Positions 26,310 to 35,520 of a DNA stretch of 64,000 bases are shown piece by piece. Made by a program: the position numbers and the translations under genes. Location of the stretch: positions 3,208,001-3,272,000 of the forward strand of contig NZ_CP022985.1 of NCBI RefSeq assembly GCF_003425985.1. The letters are read 5' to 3'. The notes under the pieces are model-generated. The model had not been told where the DNA came from. It was given only the letters and a program-made list of their open reading frames with translations, and made no database searches. The stretch is from Mariniflexile sp. TRM1-10 (GTDB lineage Bacteria > Bacteroidota > Bacteroidia > Flavobacteriales > Flavobacteriaceae). Numbering within the stretch: position 1 is the first letter of the stretch; each line of letters opens with the position of its first letter.

Positions 26310-28127
26310 TTACTTCTTTTTGGTTGTTATTTCAATCACACCATGTTTGCCTTTTTCGCCGTATTTTTTTATGGCATGATCACCTTTTAAAACATTAACT
26401 GAGGCTATTTTGTCTGGATGTATTTTTTCAAATACTTCTTCTTTTTCTTCTTTTCCATCTATTATATATAAAGCTTCACCACTTAGTTTAATAGTGTGTT
26501 TCGTAGTGTGTTTTGATGAATTTTTTCTTTTGGAAATTGAATCAAAAGGTTTTTTAACTATAAGGTGATCTTCCCGTTTATCTTTCTTTGTTGTAATTAA
26601 AATAACACCCTCTTTTCCTTTATCACCAAACAATCTGGTAGCATTTTCACCTTTCAATACATCTATTTTCTTAATGTGGTTAGGGTCTAATACATTCATA
26701 TCTTCTTTAGATATTTCTTTGCCGTCAACAATAAATAGCGGTTGTTGTTCTTGGTTGGTATTGTAATTGGTATGAGTGTTATTTGTTATAATAATAACTT
26801 CATCTTTTGCTTCTTCTCTATAAGTTTTAACTGCTTCTTTCTTTTTGTTAAAATGAATTGAGTCATTTGTGTATTCAACAACAGATATGCTGTCTGAAGA
26901 AATATTGTTTCGAACAGATACCTTCCATGGAGATGTTTTATTGGTTTCTTTGGAATCTTCAATCTCACTTGTTTCTTTATCAAGTATACTTACTCCAATG
27001 GTTTTTTCTGTTTTAAAAAAGTAAAAAGGTTTTATAGGTTCATTCTTAGTATTGTAGGCATTCCAGGTAGCACTACTACCTCTTTCATTTTGAAATTTGG
27101 TAGTGATACTAACAATTTCTTCCTTTTCATTTCTTTTTAAGTTCGTATAAGCAAAATCTATACTGTCTTTTTTAAGCTCACTTTTTGTTTTTTCTAAATC
27201 ATTGTCGGTTAAATCTTTATTAAAAATAATTTTTATATCCTTGGAATTATCGGGGTTTAAAGCTCTGTTATTTACTTCTTGGATATAAACTTCTTCGGTA
27301 TTAAAGCTCATTAAAAATAAGGCTAAGGCAGGAATAACTAAAGCATACTTCAGTTGATTGATCTTTTTTGATTTTGATTTGTGTAACATAACGATTCGTT
27401 TTTTGATTAATGAATTATAAAAAGGATTACTTAAAGCCATTTGATGAGATGGCATACTTGTTTTAAGTAAGGTGTATTGATAGCTTTTTTTGCAGTCGGT
27501 TTTGGTTGCAGTAACCGCATCGGCTATAAATTCTAAATTTTGTTTTAAATCTTTATTGTATAGCCAGATAAATGGATTAAACCAAAGTAGAACACAACTT
27601 ATGTGCGTTATCAATATATCGAATGAATGACTTTGTTTTGCGTGTACTTTTTCGTGGGTAATTATTTGTTCAAGCTCCGTTTTGCTAAATGGTATTGGGT
27701 TATAGACTATCCAATTAAAAAACGAAAATGGCGATACATTATTAGTCGTTTTTATAAATCGATAACCATCAATTTTTTCACCTTTGTTTTTAATAAACAC
27801 AAGAGCCAAAGATGTAAACTGAACAATAAACCGAATAGAAAAACACACAACCCCCAGGCCGTAAATTAATGGTAAATACTCTAATAAATTAAAAGGTTTT
27901 TCTACGTTTTCGGTTGTAATAGATGTTTTGAAAATATAACCGGAAAAGTCTAAAGGGGGTGCCTCTACATAGATGGGTATGACTATAAAAGGCAATAAAA
28001 AGGCAGCAACTAATCCTATTAACAAAAACCATCTATTTAACTCAAAAAAGGTTTCGCGTTGTAATAATATTTTATAAATTATATAAAATAGGGCTATAAT
28101 AGCACTGGCTTTTATTAAATATTCCAT
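26310..28127 (-). CDS. BlaR1-like M56 membrane peptidase with two C-terminal TonB-plug-like repeats
   Basis: This 605-residue protein has four N-terminal transmembrane helices (YLIKASAIIALFYIIYKILL and so on). The M56 zinc motif is ITHEKVHAKQSHSFD (H-E-x-x-H, near 167), with downstream NLEFIADAVT supplying the third ligand. A final helix near 265-280 leads to a periplasmic region. Instead of the penicillin-sensor domain of true BlaR1, the C-terminus holds two related repeats: FIVDGKEISKEDMNVL..IDVLKGENATRLFGDKG..VILITTKK and YIIDGKEEKEEVFEKI..NVLKGDHAIKKYGEKG..VIEITTKK. These resemble SusC/TonB receptor plug segments. Together with the BlaI gene three bases upstream it forms a signal-cleavage regulatory pair. 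The inducer is unknown. Confidence 0.88.
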   Translation of the reverse strand: MEYLIKASAIIALFYIIYKILLQRETFFELNRWFLLIGLVAAFLLPFIVIPIYVEAPPLDFSGYIFKTSITTENVEKPFNLLEYLPLIYGLGVVCFSIRFIVQFTSLALVFIKNKGEKIDGYRFIKTTNNVSPFSFFNWIVYNPIPFSKTELEQIITHEKVHAKQSHSFDILITHISCVLLWFNPFIWLYNKDLKQNLEFIADAVTATKTDCKKSYQYTLLKTSMPSHQMALSNPFYNSLIKKRIVMLHKSKSKKINQLKYALVIPALALFLMSFNTEEVYIQEVNNRALNPDNSKDIKIIFNKDLTDNDLEKTKSELKKDSIDFAYTNLKRNEKEEIVSITTKFQNERGSSATWNAYNTKNEPIKPFYFFKTEKTIGVSILDKETSEIEDSKETNKTSPWKVSVRNNISSDSISVVEYTNDSIHFNKKKEAVKTYREEAKDEVIIITNNTHTNYNTNQEQQPLFIVDGKEISKEDMNVLDPNHIKKIDVLKGENATRLFGDKGKEGVILITTKKDKREDHLIVKKPFDSISKRKNSSKHTTKHTIKLSGEALYIIDGKEEKEEVFEKIHPDKIASVNVLKGDHAIKKYGEKGKHGVIEITTKKK

Positions 28128-28129
28128 AA

Positions 28130-28489
28130 TTATTTATCCTTTTCGATTAAAGCAATAATCTCTTTTAAGTCTTCAACGCTAATCTTTTCTTCTTTAGCAA
28201 AAAAGGATACCATATTTTTATACGAATTATTAAAATAGTTATCAATAGCCACTATCATAAAGCGTTTTTTATAGTCCTCCTTACTTACAATAGGGTAGTA
28301 TTGGTGGGTCTTTCCGTAGGCATTATAACTAACATAGCCTTTGTCTTCTAAGTTTCTAATAATGGTTGAAAGGGTGTTATAATGTGGTTTGTCATCTTTA
28401 ATTTCAGCTAAAACATCTTTTACAAAAGCCTTTTCAAGCTTCCATAAAATATGCATAATTTCCTCTTCTTTATTTGTTAACTTTTCCAT
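28130..28489 (-). CDS. blaI: BlaI/MecI/CopY-family transcriptional repressor
   Basis: This 119-residue winged-helix repressor starts MEKLTNKEEEIMHILWKLEK, the family signature. The recognition helix is KPHYNTLSTIIRNLEDKGYVSY (about 33-54, corresponding to Y-N/T-T-V-x-T-x-x-x-R-L). The C-terminal dimerisation helices contain FFAKEEKISVEDLKEIIALIE. In BlaR/BlaI systems the M56 peptidase triggers cleavage of this repressor. Stop and start with the M56 gene are separated by only two bases. A cluster of A/T palindromes 75-120 bases upstream is a probable operator, so the pair is likely autoregulated. Confidence 0.93.
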   Translation of the reverse strand: MEKLTNKEEEIMHILWKLEKAFVKDVLAEIKDDKPHYNTLSTIIRNLEDKGYVSYNAYGKTHQYYPIVSKEDYKKRFMIVAIDNYFNNSYKNMVSFFAKEEKISVEDLKEIIALIEKDK

Positions 28490-28505
28490 TGAATAATGAT
28501 TTTTT

Positions 28506-28525
28506 ATTCCCGTGTAGGCGGGAAT
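28506..28525. repeat. Dispersed palindrome, family A, in the blaI leader
   Basis: ATTCCCGTGTAGGCGGGAAT has 7-bp perfect arms (ATTCCCG/CGGGAAT) and a 6-base loop. It sits between the blaI start at 28489 and the operator-like cluster, so it would be transcribed in the 5' untranslated leader. Confidence 0.7.
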
Positions 28526-28563
28526 CTTCGTAATTATACTTTTTATTGATGCAATACAAACAT

Positions 28564-28610
28564 ATAACTATTTTTATAGTTATACAACTATGTATTTAGT
28601 TATTTAACTA
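28564..28610. promoter_or_regulatory. Candidate BlaI operator cluster
   Basis: Three adjacent palindromes occur in 47 bases. They are ATAACTA-N6-TAGTTAT (28564-28583), TACA-ACTA-TGTA (28583-28594, resembling the TACA/TGTA half-sites of BlaI/MecI operators) and TAGTTA-TT-TAACTA (28597-28610). All share the AACTA/TAGTT half-site. They lie upstream of blaI and about 130 bases from the divergent antiporter gene. Confidence 0.6.
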
Positions 28611-28735
28611 AAATTTAAGTTTTCATTCGTTGTTAAATAGAACTAGGAAGTCTAATTTTAGCTCAGGATAAAAACTTTTAACTTTTAACTTCAAACTTTT
28701 AACTTTCATTTATCTTCGCAAAAAAAAATAATAGA

Positions 28736-29683
28736 ATGAGTATAATTTGGGTTGTTTTAGGATTTGCATTATTAGTAGTAGGCGGGGAATATCTTGTTAG
28801 GTCGTCGGTAGCTTTATCATTTAAGTTTAATATATCTAAAATGGTAATTGGTATGACAGTGGTATCGTTTGCAACTTCAGCCCCCGAATTATTAGTAAGT
28901 CTACAAGCAGCCTTATCGGGTTCGCCAGCTATTGCCATTACCAATGTAGTGGGGTCTAATATTGCTAATATAGGTTTGGTCTTAGGTGTTACCGCTATGG
29001 TAGGAACTATTGTTGTGGATAAAGCTTTTTACCGTCTTAATTGGCCTATAATGATGGTGTTCTCCATTGTGCTATACTATTTCCTTAAAAATGACAATAT
29101 ACTTTCAGCTTTTGAGGGTATGGTGCTTTTTATGGGCTTGGTTCTATTTTTAATAATTTTAATAAGAAGTACCAAAAAAGATACTGTTGTAGAAGAGGTT
29201 GATGAAACATTAGCTGTGGTTTCCAATTTTAAAATAGGTACATGGTTGACCATTGGTGCCGTATCATTATATTTTGGTAGTGAGTGGTTGGTAGAAGGTG
29301 CTAAAGCAATAGCTTTATCTATTGGGGTTAGTGAAGCAGTTATAGGGGTGTCTTTAATAGCTATAGGTACAAGTGTTCCAGAGTTAGCGGCATCTATAAT
29401 TGCAGCTGCTAAACAAGAAAAGGCTATTTCTTTGGGGAATTTAATTGGGTCCAATATTTTTAATATCGCTTCAGTTTTAGGCTTAACGGCTATTATTAAG
29501 CCGATACCTGTTACGGAATCATCAATCCTTACAAGTGATATTTTCTGGATGCTAGGTTTCGCTTTTGTATTATTACCGTTAGTGCTTTTGCCTAAGAAAT
29601 TTGAAATTAACCGAGCTAAAGGATTCTTTTTAGTCTTTGTTTATGGTATTTTTATGTTTTTACTGTTTACTGCTGGAAAGTAA
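28736..29683 (+). CDS. Calcium/sodium antiporter, CaCA superfamily (YrbG-like)
   Basis: This 315-residue membrane protein has about ten transmembrane helices in two homologous halves. Each half has the alpha-repeat signature of K-independent Na/Ca exchangers: SFATSAPELLVSLQAALSG with VVGSNIANIGLVLG in the first (about 44-85), and AIGTSVPELAASIIAAAKQ with NLIGSNIFNIASVLG in the second (about 206-250). The acidic residues in SAPE and SVPE are the cation ligands. A Glu/Asp-rich loop (TVVEEVDETLA) joins the halves. It exports Ca2+ in exchange for Na+ or H+. It is a single gene followed by a strong shared terminator. Confidence 0.93.
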   Translation: MSIIWVVLGFALLVVGGEYLVRSSVALSFKFNISKMVIGMTVVSFATSAPELLVSLQAALSGSPAIAITNVVGSNIANIGLVLGVTAMVGTIVVDKAFYRLNWPIMMVFSIVLYYFLKNDNILSAFEGMVLFMGLVLFLIILIRSTKKDTVVEEVDETLAVVSNFKIGTWLTIGAVSLYFGSEWLVEGAKAIALSIGVSEAVIGVSLIAIGTSVPELAASIIAAAKQEKAISLGNLIGSNIFNIASVLGLTAIIKPIPVTESSILTSDIFWMLGFAFVLLPLVLLPKKFEINRAKGFFLVFVYGIFMFLLFTAGK

Positions 29684-29702
29684 TTTACTAGTTATTACTA
29701 AT

Positions 29703-29735
29703 AAAAAAGGGTTTGCAATTTGCAAACCCTTTTTT
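29703..29735. terminator. Bidirectional terminator between the antiporter and GSII genes
   Basis: A perfect 15-bp stem AAAAAAGGGTTTGCA / TGCAAACCCTTTTTT with a 3-base loop. Its A and T flanks allow termination on both strands for these convergent genes. Confidence 0.9.
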
Positions 29736-29759
29736 ATTATGAACAAAATGTATTTAAAA

Positions 29760-30782
29760 TTAAACCTTAGCAGATTTAACAGTTTTAATAATTCTAGCTG
29801 CAATTTTGTATGGATCACCATTAGAAGCTGGACGTCTGTCTTCTAACCAACCTTTCCAACCTTTATTTACAGTAATTAAAGGGATACGGATAGATGCACC
29901 TCTATCAGAAATTCCATAAGAGAAATCAGTAATAGAAGCTGTTTCGTGTTTACCAGTTAAACGTTGGTCGTTAAACTCACCATATACTTCAATGTGTTCT
30001 TTTACAACTGGGCGGAACGCTTCACATATTTTTTCGTAAACTTCTCTAGAACCACAAGTTCTTAAAGTAGAGTTAGAAAAGTTTGCGTGCATACCAGAAC
30101 CATTCCAATCCATATCTTTTCCAAGTGGTTTTGGGTGGTATTCAATATAGAAACCATATTTTTCAGTTAATCTGTCTAGTAAATATCTAGCAATCCATAA
30201 TTCATCACCAGCTAATTTTGCACCTTTAGCAAACAATTGGAATTCCCATTGTCCACAAGCAACTTCTTGGTTAATTCCTTCAAAATTTAAACCAGCTTGA
30301 ATACATAAATCTGCATGCTCTTCAACTAAATCTCTACCATGTGTGTTTTTTCCACCAACAGAGCAGTAATACATACCTTGTGGTGCAGGATAACCACCAA
30401 CAGGGAAACCAAGTGGTAACTGTGTTGCAGTATCCATTATAAAATATTCTTGCTCAAAACCAAACCAGAAATCATCATTGTCATCATCAATAGTAGATCT
30501 ACCATTAGATTCATGAGGTGTTCCATCGGCATTCATAACTTCAGTCATTACTAAATATCCATTAACACGCTCTGGATCTGGATAAATTGCTACAGGCACT
30601 AATAAACAGTCTGAAGATCCACCTTCTGCTTGTCTTGTAGAAGATCCATCAAAAGACCAGTTTCCTATTTCTTCAAGAGTTCCTTTAAAGTTTTCATGCT
30701 CTTCTACTTTGGTTTTACTTCTCATGTTTTGAGTTGGGTAATAACCGTCTAACCAAATGTATTCTAATTTAATTTTTGCCAT
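29760..30782 (-). CDS. glnA: Glutamine synthetase, type II (eukaryote-like, GSII)
   Basis: This 340-residue enzyme makes glutamine from glutamate, ammonia and ATP. The compact GSII form is indicated by KLEYIWLDGYYPTQNMRSKT, GNWSFDGSSTRQAEGGSSDC, then WFGFEQEYFI (metal Glu pair), GGYPAPQGMYYCSVG, EHADLCIQAGLNFEGINQEV and the ATP-site region NGSGMHANFS, ending with RGASIRIP and ASNGDPYKIAARI. This type is rare in bacteria outside Bacteroidota and some actinobacteria. It is transcribed divergently from the unrelated GSIII gene 262 bases away. No adenylylation motif of GSI-beta is present. Confidence 0.95.
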   Translation of the reverse strand: MAKIKLEYIWLDGYYPTQNMRSKTKVEEHENFKGTLEEIGNWSFDGSSTRQAEGGSSDCLLVPVAIYPDPERVNGYLVMTEVMNADGTPHESNGRSTIDDDNDDFWFGFEQEYFIMDTATQLPLGFPVGGYPAPQGMYYCSVGGKNTHGRDLVEEHADLCIQAGLNFEGINQEVACGQWEFQLFAKGAKLAGDELWIARYLLDRLTEKYGFYIEYHPKPLGKDMDWNGSGMHANFSNSTLRTCGSREVYEKICEAFRPVVKEHIEVYGEFNDQRLTGKHETASITDFSYGISDRGASIRIPLITVNKGWKGWLEDRRPASNGDPYKIAARIIKTVKSAKV

Positions 30783-31044
30783 AATTTTTTAAAATGAGAA
30801 ATTAATAATGTTTCAACAAATATATATTTTTATTAAGATACTTTATATCTAAGGGGGTGTTAAAGTAAAAACCTAAGTTATTTTTATTTATACCCTATTT
30901 TTTTAAGGCTTCTATTAAAAAAAGTATATTTTTTTATATAAATAATGAAAAATTCTTAACACAAAGAAAACATATTGTTTATGCTATATTTACGATATTA
31001 TTACTTTTGTAAAAAAAATCAATAACTTAAATTAATAAGAGCCA
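30783..31044. promoter_or_regulatory. Divergent promoter region of the two glutamine synthetase genes
   Basis: This is a 262-base AT-rich gap. For the plus-strand GSIII gene, TACTTTTG at 31002-31009 fits TAnnTTTG, with TTG at 30975-30977 somewhat far upstream, predicting a start near 31015. TTTTTATTAAGATACTTTATATCTAAG around 30829-30855 includes the inverted repeat AGATA/TATCT. No known NtrC or GlnR site is visible. Shared control of both genes is plausible. Confidence 0.45.
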
Positions 31045-33231
31045 ATGTCTACTTTAAGATTTCATGCTATTAAAGAATCGCTTGCCAATAAGCCTGTGTT
31101 GGTTGAAGAGAAAGAGCGTCGTTCCGATTTGTTTGGAAAAAACGTTTTTAATGAAAATACCATGCGCCAATATTTAACCAAAGATGCCTTTATTGGTGTT
31201 ATGAATGCTATTCAATTTGGTAAAAAAATTGATAGAAATATCGCAGACCAAGTGTCGTCTTCCATGAAAGATTGGGCATTATCAAAAGGGGTGACGCATT
31301 ACACGCATTGGTTTCAACCATTAACTGGAACAACTGCCGAAAAACATGACGCTTTTTTTGAAACCATAGGTAATGGTATGGCCATTGAAAAATTCGGAGG
31401 TGACCAATTGGTGCAACAAGAACCTGATGCTTCCAGTTTTCCAAGTGGCGGTATTAGAAATACATTTGAAGCTAGAGGCTATACCGCTTGGGATCCTACA
31501 TCGCCTGCATTTATATATGGGACAACACTTTGTATTCCAACGATATTTGTGGCATACACAGGTGAAGCATTAGATTATAAAACGCCACTATTAAGAGCCT
31601 TAAATGCGGTGGATAATGCAGCCACCGATGTCTGTAAGTATTTTGATAAAAATGTAAAAAAGGTAACCTCGTCTTTAGGTTGGGAGCAGGAATATTTTTT
31701 AATCGATAAAATGTTGGCAGCCAGTAGACCAGACATTACCTTGACAGGGAGAACCTTATTAGGACATTCTTCCGCAAAAGGCCAACAGTTAGACGACCAT
31801 TATTTTGGATCTATCCCAAACAGAGCATTGAACTTTATGCGCGAACTGGAAACGGAATGCATGCTTTTAGGGATTCCTGTTAAAACACGTCACAATGAAG
31901 TAGCACCAAACCAATTTGAATTAGCGCCAATTTTTGAGGAAGCTAATTTGGCGGTAGACCATAATTCCTTATTGATGGATATTATGGGCAGGGTTGCTTC
32001 ACGTCATAATTTTAAAGTGTTGTTACACGAAAAGCCATTTGCCGGCATTAACGGTTCGGGTAAGCATAATAATTGGTCGCTTTCAACCGATACGGGAGTC
32101 AATTTATTAGCGCCAGGAAAAACCCCGATGAGCAATCTCCAGTTTTTAACCTTTTTTATTAATACTATAAAAGCGGTTCACGAAAACGAAGCATTGTTAA
32201 GGGCATCTATAGCATCGGCAAGTAACGACCACAGGCTGGGTGCAAACGAAGCGCCTCCTGCAATTATTTCAGTCTTTATTGGTGAGCAATTAACCAAGGT
32301 TTTAGAAGAACTGGAAGGCGTAACAAAAGGAAAGCTTTCACCAGAGGAAAAAACAGAGCTTAAACTTAATGTTGTTGGTAAAATACCAGACGTTTTACTG
32401 GATAATACAGATAGAAACCGAACATCGCCTTTTGCTTTCACAGGGAATAAGTTTGAATTTAGAGCTGTTGGGTCTTTAGCAAATTGCGGCAATCCAATGA
32501 CGGTTTTGAATACGATTGTGGCCAAGCAATTAATAGATTTTAAGAAAGAAGTAGATGCTTTAATTGATAAAAAAGAATTAAAAAAAGATGAGGCCGTTTT
32601 TAATGTGTTGAGAGAATATATAAAATCTACAAAAGCGATTTTGTTTGAAGGAAATGGCTATGGAAAAGAATGGGAAGATGAAGCTAAAAAACGTGGCTTA
32701 AGCAATAATAAAAATACCCCGGAAGCTTTAAAAGCTAAAATCTCAAAAAAATCAATCGCATTATTTGAAGACATGAATGTGATGAGTAAAATAGAATCTG
32801 AAGCACGTTATGAAATAGAAATGGAAGCCTACATTATGCACATTCAAATTGAAGGACGTGTGTTAGGTGATATTGCTCGCAACCACATCGTGCCAACCGC
32901 AGTTAAATATCAAAATATTTTAATTGAGAATGTAAAAGGCTTAAAAGAAATTTTTGAAGACAACTACAAAAAAGTATCACAAGAACAAATTAATTTAATT
33001 CAAGTCATTTCAAGCCATATTGAAGCTATCAATGCGAACGTTACCAAAATGACCGATGAGCGCAGGAAAGCCAATACCATAGAAAACATAGAAGATAAAG
33101 CCTTGGCGTATTGCTACCAAGTAAAGCCTTTGTTTGATGATATCCGTAAGCACTGTGACAAGTTGGAATTATTGGTAGACGATGAAATTTGGCCACTAAC
33201 AAAATACCGTGAGCTTTTATTTACCCGATAA
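31045..33231 (+). CDS. glnN: Glutamine synthetase, type III (GSIII)
   Basis: This 728-residue enzyme belongs to the large GSIII class typical of Bacteroidota and cyanobacteria. Motifs: THYTHWFQPLTGTTAEKHDAF, GYTAWDPTSPAFIYG, WEQEYFLIDK (metal Glu), HNEVAPNQFELAPIFEEANLA, LLHEKPFAGINGSGKHNNWSL (catalytic and ATP site; shown as separate parts) and NRTSPFAFTGNKFEFRAVGS. The C-terminal ~150 residues are helical and unique to GSIII. It forms dodecamers with a ring arrangement unlike GSI. Placed head to head with GSII, it gives this genome two unrelated glutamine synthetases under adjacent promoters. Confidence 0.96.
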   Translation: MSTLRFHAIKESLANKPVLVEEKERRSDLFGKNVFNENTMRQYLTKDAFIGVMNAIQFGKKIDRNIADQVSSSMKDWALSKGVTHYTHWFQPLTGTTAEKHDAFFETIGNGMAIEKFGGDQLVQQEPDASSFPSGGIRNTFEARGYTAWDPTSPAFIYGTTLCIPTIFVAYTGEALDYKTPLLRALNAVDNAATDVCKYFDKNVKKVTSSLGWEQEYFLIDKMLAASRPDITLTGRTLLGHSSAKGQQLDDHYFGSIPNRALNFMRELETECMLLGIPVKTRHNEVAPNQFELAPIFEEANLAVDHNSLLMDIMGRVASRHNFKVLLHEKPFAGINGSGKHNNWSLSTDTGVNLLAPGKTPMSNLQFLTFFINTIKAVHENEALLRASIASASNDHRLGANEAPPAIISVFIGEQLTKVLEELEGVTKGKLSPEEKTELKLNVVGKIPDVLLDNTDRNRTSPFAFTGNKFEFRAVGSLANCGNPMTVLNTIVAKQLIDFKKEVDALIDKKELKKDEAVFNVLREYIKSTKAILFEGNGYGKEWEDEAKKRGLSNNKNTPEALKAKISKKSIALFEDMNVMSKIESEARYEIEMEAYIMHIQIEGRVLGDIARNHIVPTAVKYQNILIENVKGLKEIFEDNYKKVSQEQINLIQVISSHIEAINANVTKMTDERRKANTIENIEDKALAYCYQVKPLFDDIRKHCDKLELLVDDEIWPLTKYRELLFTR

Positions 33232-33243
33232 AATGTAATTTTC

Positions 33244-33273
33244 AAAATCCCACTGTAAAAAGCGGGATTTTTT
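33244..33273 (+). terminator. Terminator of the GSIII gene
   Basis: AAAATCCC at 33244-33251 pairs with GGGATTTT at 33264-33271 and is followed by T residues, 13 bases after the stop codon. Confidence 0.8.
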
Positions 33274-33285
33274 AATTCAAAAAAT

Positions 33286-33293
33286 TAACTTTG
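33286..33293 (+). promoter_or_regulatory. -7 box of the purM gene
   Basis: TAACTTTG matches TAnnTTTG and is followed by CACC, a frequent initiation context in this phylum. It lies 17 bases before the ATG, immediately after the GSIII terminator. Confidence 0.5.
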
Positions 33294-33310
33294 CACCTCA
33301 ATATCATACT

Positions 33311-34489
33311 ATGAGTCAAGAAGTTTCTAAACGCTATGCGCAACGTGGCGTTTCTGCATCAAAAGAAGATGTTCACAACGCTATAAAGAACATCGATAAA
33401 GGATTGTTTCCTAAAGCATTCTGTAAAATAGTTCCGGATTATTTGACAAATGACGACGATTATTGTTTGATTATGCATGCAGATGGTGCAGGAACAAAAT
33501 CTTCCCTTGCTTATATGTATTGGAAAGAAACTGGTGATATTTCTGTTTGGAAAGGCATTGCACAAGATGCGTTAATTATGAATATTGACGATTTATTATG
33601 TGTTGGTGCGACCGATAATATCATGCTGTCATCAACCATCGGGAGAAATAAAAATTTAATCCCAGGCGAAGTGCTTTCAGCGATAATTAATGGTACTGAA
33701 GAATTGATTTCCGAATTAAGGAATTTCGGTGTGACCATTCATTCCACAGGTGGCGAAACAGCTGATGTGGGTGATTTAGTGCGCACCATCATAGTCGATT
33801 CCACCGTAACTGCACGTATGAAGCGCAGCGACGTTATTGATAACGCCAATATTAAAGCAGGCGATGTCATTGTAGGGTTAGAGAGTTATGGGCAAGCAAC
33901 TTACGAAAAAGCCTATAATGGCGGTATGGGTAGCAACGGATTGACCTCTGCACGTCATGATGTTTTTAACACCTATTTAGCACATAAATACCCTGAAAGT
34001 TTTGATGCGTCGGTTCCGGAAGATTTGGTGTACTCAGGAAATGTGAAATTAACAGATGCTGTTAAAGATTCTCCAATAGATGCTGGTAAACTTGTTTTAT
34101 CTCCAACACGGACCTATGCGCCAATCATCAAAAAAATAGTATCGGAATTTAAAAGCGATAAACTTCACGGTATGGTGCATTGCTCAGGTGGGGCGCAAAC
34201 CAAAATTCTTCATTTTATTGATGAATTTCATATTATTAAAGACAATATGTTTCCTATTCCACCGCTGTTTAAGTTAATACAAGAACAATCGAAAACCGAT
34301 TGGAAGGAAATGTATCAAGTGTTTAACTGTGGGCATAGAATGGAGTTGTATGTGTCGCCGGAAATTGCAGAAAGCATCATTAATATATCAAAAGCATTTA
34401 ATGTTGATGCTAAAATTATTGGTCGTGTTGAAGCATCAAAAACTAAAAAGCTTACAATAAAAAGTGAGTTTGGGGAGTTTACATATTAG
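33311..34489 (+). CDS. purM: Phosphoribosylformylglycinamidine cyclo-ligase (AIR synthetase)
   Basis: This 392-residue enzyme of the PurM/SelD ATPase fold forms AIR from FGAM and ATP in purine synthesis. It starts MSQEVSKRYAQRGVSASKED, where RYAQRGVSA is the usual opening. The substrate loop is IMHADGAGTKSSLAYMYW (DGxGTK near 54-59). MNIDDLLCVGAT (about 88-99), HSTGGETADV near 139, VGLESYGQATYEK and MVHCSGGAQTKIL are further family signatures. It is the longer Bacteroidota form with insertions relative to E. coli PurM (345 residues). It stands apart from other pur genes here. Confidence 0.93.
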   Translation: MSQEVSKRYAQRGVSASKEDVHNAIKNIDKGLFPKAFCKIVPDYLTNDDDYCLIMHADGAGTKSSLAYMYWKETGDISVWKGIAQDALIMNIDDLLCVGATDNIMLSSTIGRNKNLIPGEVLSAIINGTEELISELRNFGVTIHSTGGETADVGDLVRTIIVDSTVTARMKRSDVIDNANIKAGDVIVGLESYGQATYEKAYNGGMGSNGLTSARHDVFNTYLAHKYPESFDASVPEDLVYSGNVKLTDAVKDSPIDAGKLVLSPTRTYAPIIKKIVSEFKSDKLHGMVHCSGGAQTKILHFIDEFHIIKDNMFPIPPLFKLIQEQSKTDWKEMYQVFNCGHRMELYVSPEIAESIINISKAFNVDAKIIGRVEASKTKKLTIKSEFGEFTY

Positions 34490-34560
34490 ATTTCCGTCTT
34501 TTTCGCTAAAACGGAATGATTATTGATAAAAATGTAATTTATCAAAACCAACTTTACATT

Positions 34561-35520
34561 ATGAAGCACGTTTTATTAGTAGCTGTTTGTTTCTTTTTTC
34601 AGCTTGTACAATCTCAACCAGACACTTTATTTTTAAGAACAAAAGCAGCAAAATATGATGGCCCCGTATGGGTCCAAAAAAATAAAGCTTCAGTAAGTTT
34701 AAGCGAAGTCGCCTTTGTTAACTGGAATTCCGGAGGTACTAATTCTATTTCTGGTCTTTTAGGAATGGAATCTTCGGCCAATTATACCGATAAGTATTTT
34801 TCATGGCGAAACGATGTTGTAATTAATTATGGTGTTAATAAACAACAAGACAGAGAGCTGAGAAAAACCGAGGATTTGTTTGAGCTGAATTCAGATATTG
34901 GTTTCAAGCCAGATAGTATTTCAAATTGGTACTATTCAGCAAAACTTAATTTTAGAACCCAATTGGCAAACGGTTATAGATATCCGGATAAAGACATGCC
35001 GATTTCAAGATTGATGGCTCCGGGGTATTTGTTTTTTGGGGGTGGAATGGAATATGGTAAAAATATAGAGCAATTGTCATTTTACTTTTCGCCACTAACA
35101 TTAAAAGCAACATTTGTATTAGATGAAAATTTGGCAAATGAAGGAAAGTTTGGTGTTACGCCTGCTGTTTTAGATAGTGAAGGTAATGTTATTGTTCCAG
35201 GGAAACGTGTTAGAAAAGAAGTAGGTGTTTTGGTAAATAATAGCTACGAAATGGAAGTCGCCACAAACATTAAGGTAAAGCAGCAGGTAAGTCTTTATTC
35301 CGATTACATAAATAACTTTGGAAATGTAGATGTTGATTGGAGAATTGACTTCGATTTTAAAGTGAATCATTTTATAAAAGCAACACTTGGTTCTCATTTA
35401 AGATATGACGATGATATTAAAACTATCATACCATCGGAGATTGAAGGAGAGACCGATGAGGCTGGGGCCAAAGTGCAATGGAAACAGTTTCTAGGTATTG
35501 GTTTTGCAGTTGATTTTTAA
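34561..35520 (+). CDS. DUF3078 family predicted outer-membrane protein
   Basis: The start at ATG 34561 gives 319 residues with the signal peptide MKHVLLVAVCFFFQLVQSQ; the upstream ATG at 34516 would bury it. The mature protein alternates hydrophobic and polar residues in beta strands (KASVSLSEVAFVNWNSGGT, then SISGLLGMESSANYTDKYFSW, WRNDVVINYG and so on). It ends with an aromatic FLGIGFAVDF, typical of a beta-barrel inserted by BAM. DUF3078 proteins are widespread in Bacteroidota and often lie near purM; their function is unknown. Confidence 0.85.
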   Translation: MKHVLLVAVCFFFQLVQSQPDTLFLRTKAAKYDGPVWVQKNKASVSLSEVAFVNWNSGGTNSISGLLGMESSANYTDKYFSWRNDVVINYGVNKQQDRELRKTEDLFELNSDIGFKPDSISNWYYSAKLNFRTQLANGYRYPDKDMPISRLMAPGYLFFGGGMEYGKNIEQLSFYFSPLTLKATFVLDENLANEGKFGVTPAVLDSEGNVIVPGKRVRKEVGVLVNNSYEMEVATNIKVKQQVSLYSDYINNFGNVDVDWRIDFDFKVNHFIKATLGSHLRYDDDIKTIIPSEIEGETDEAGAKVQWKQFLGIGFAVDF

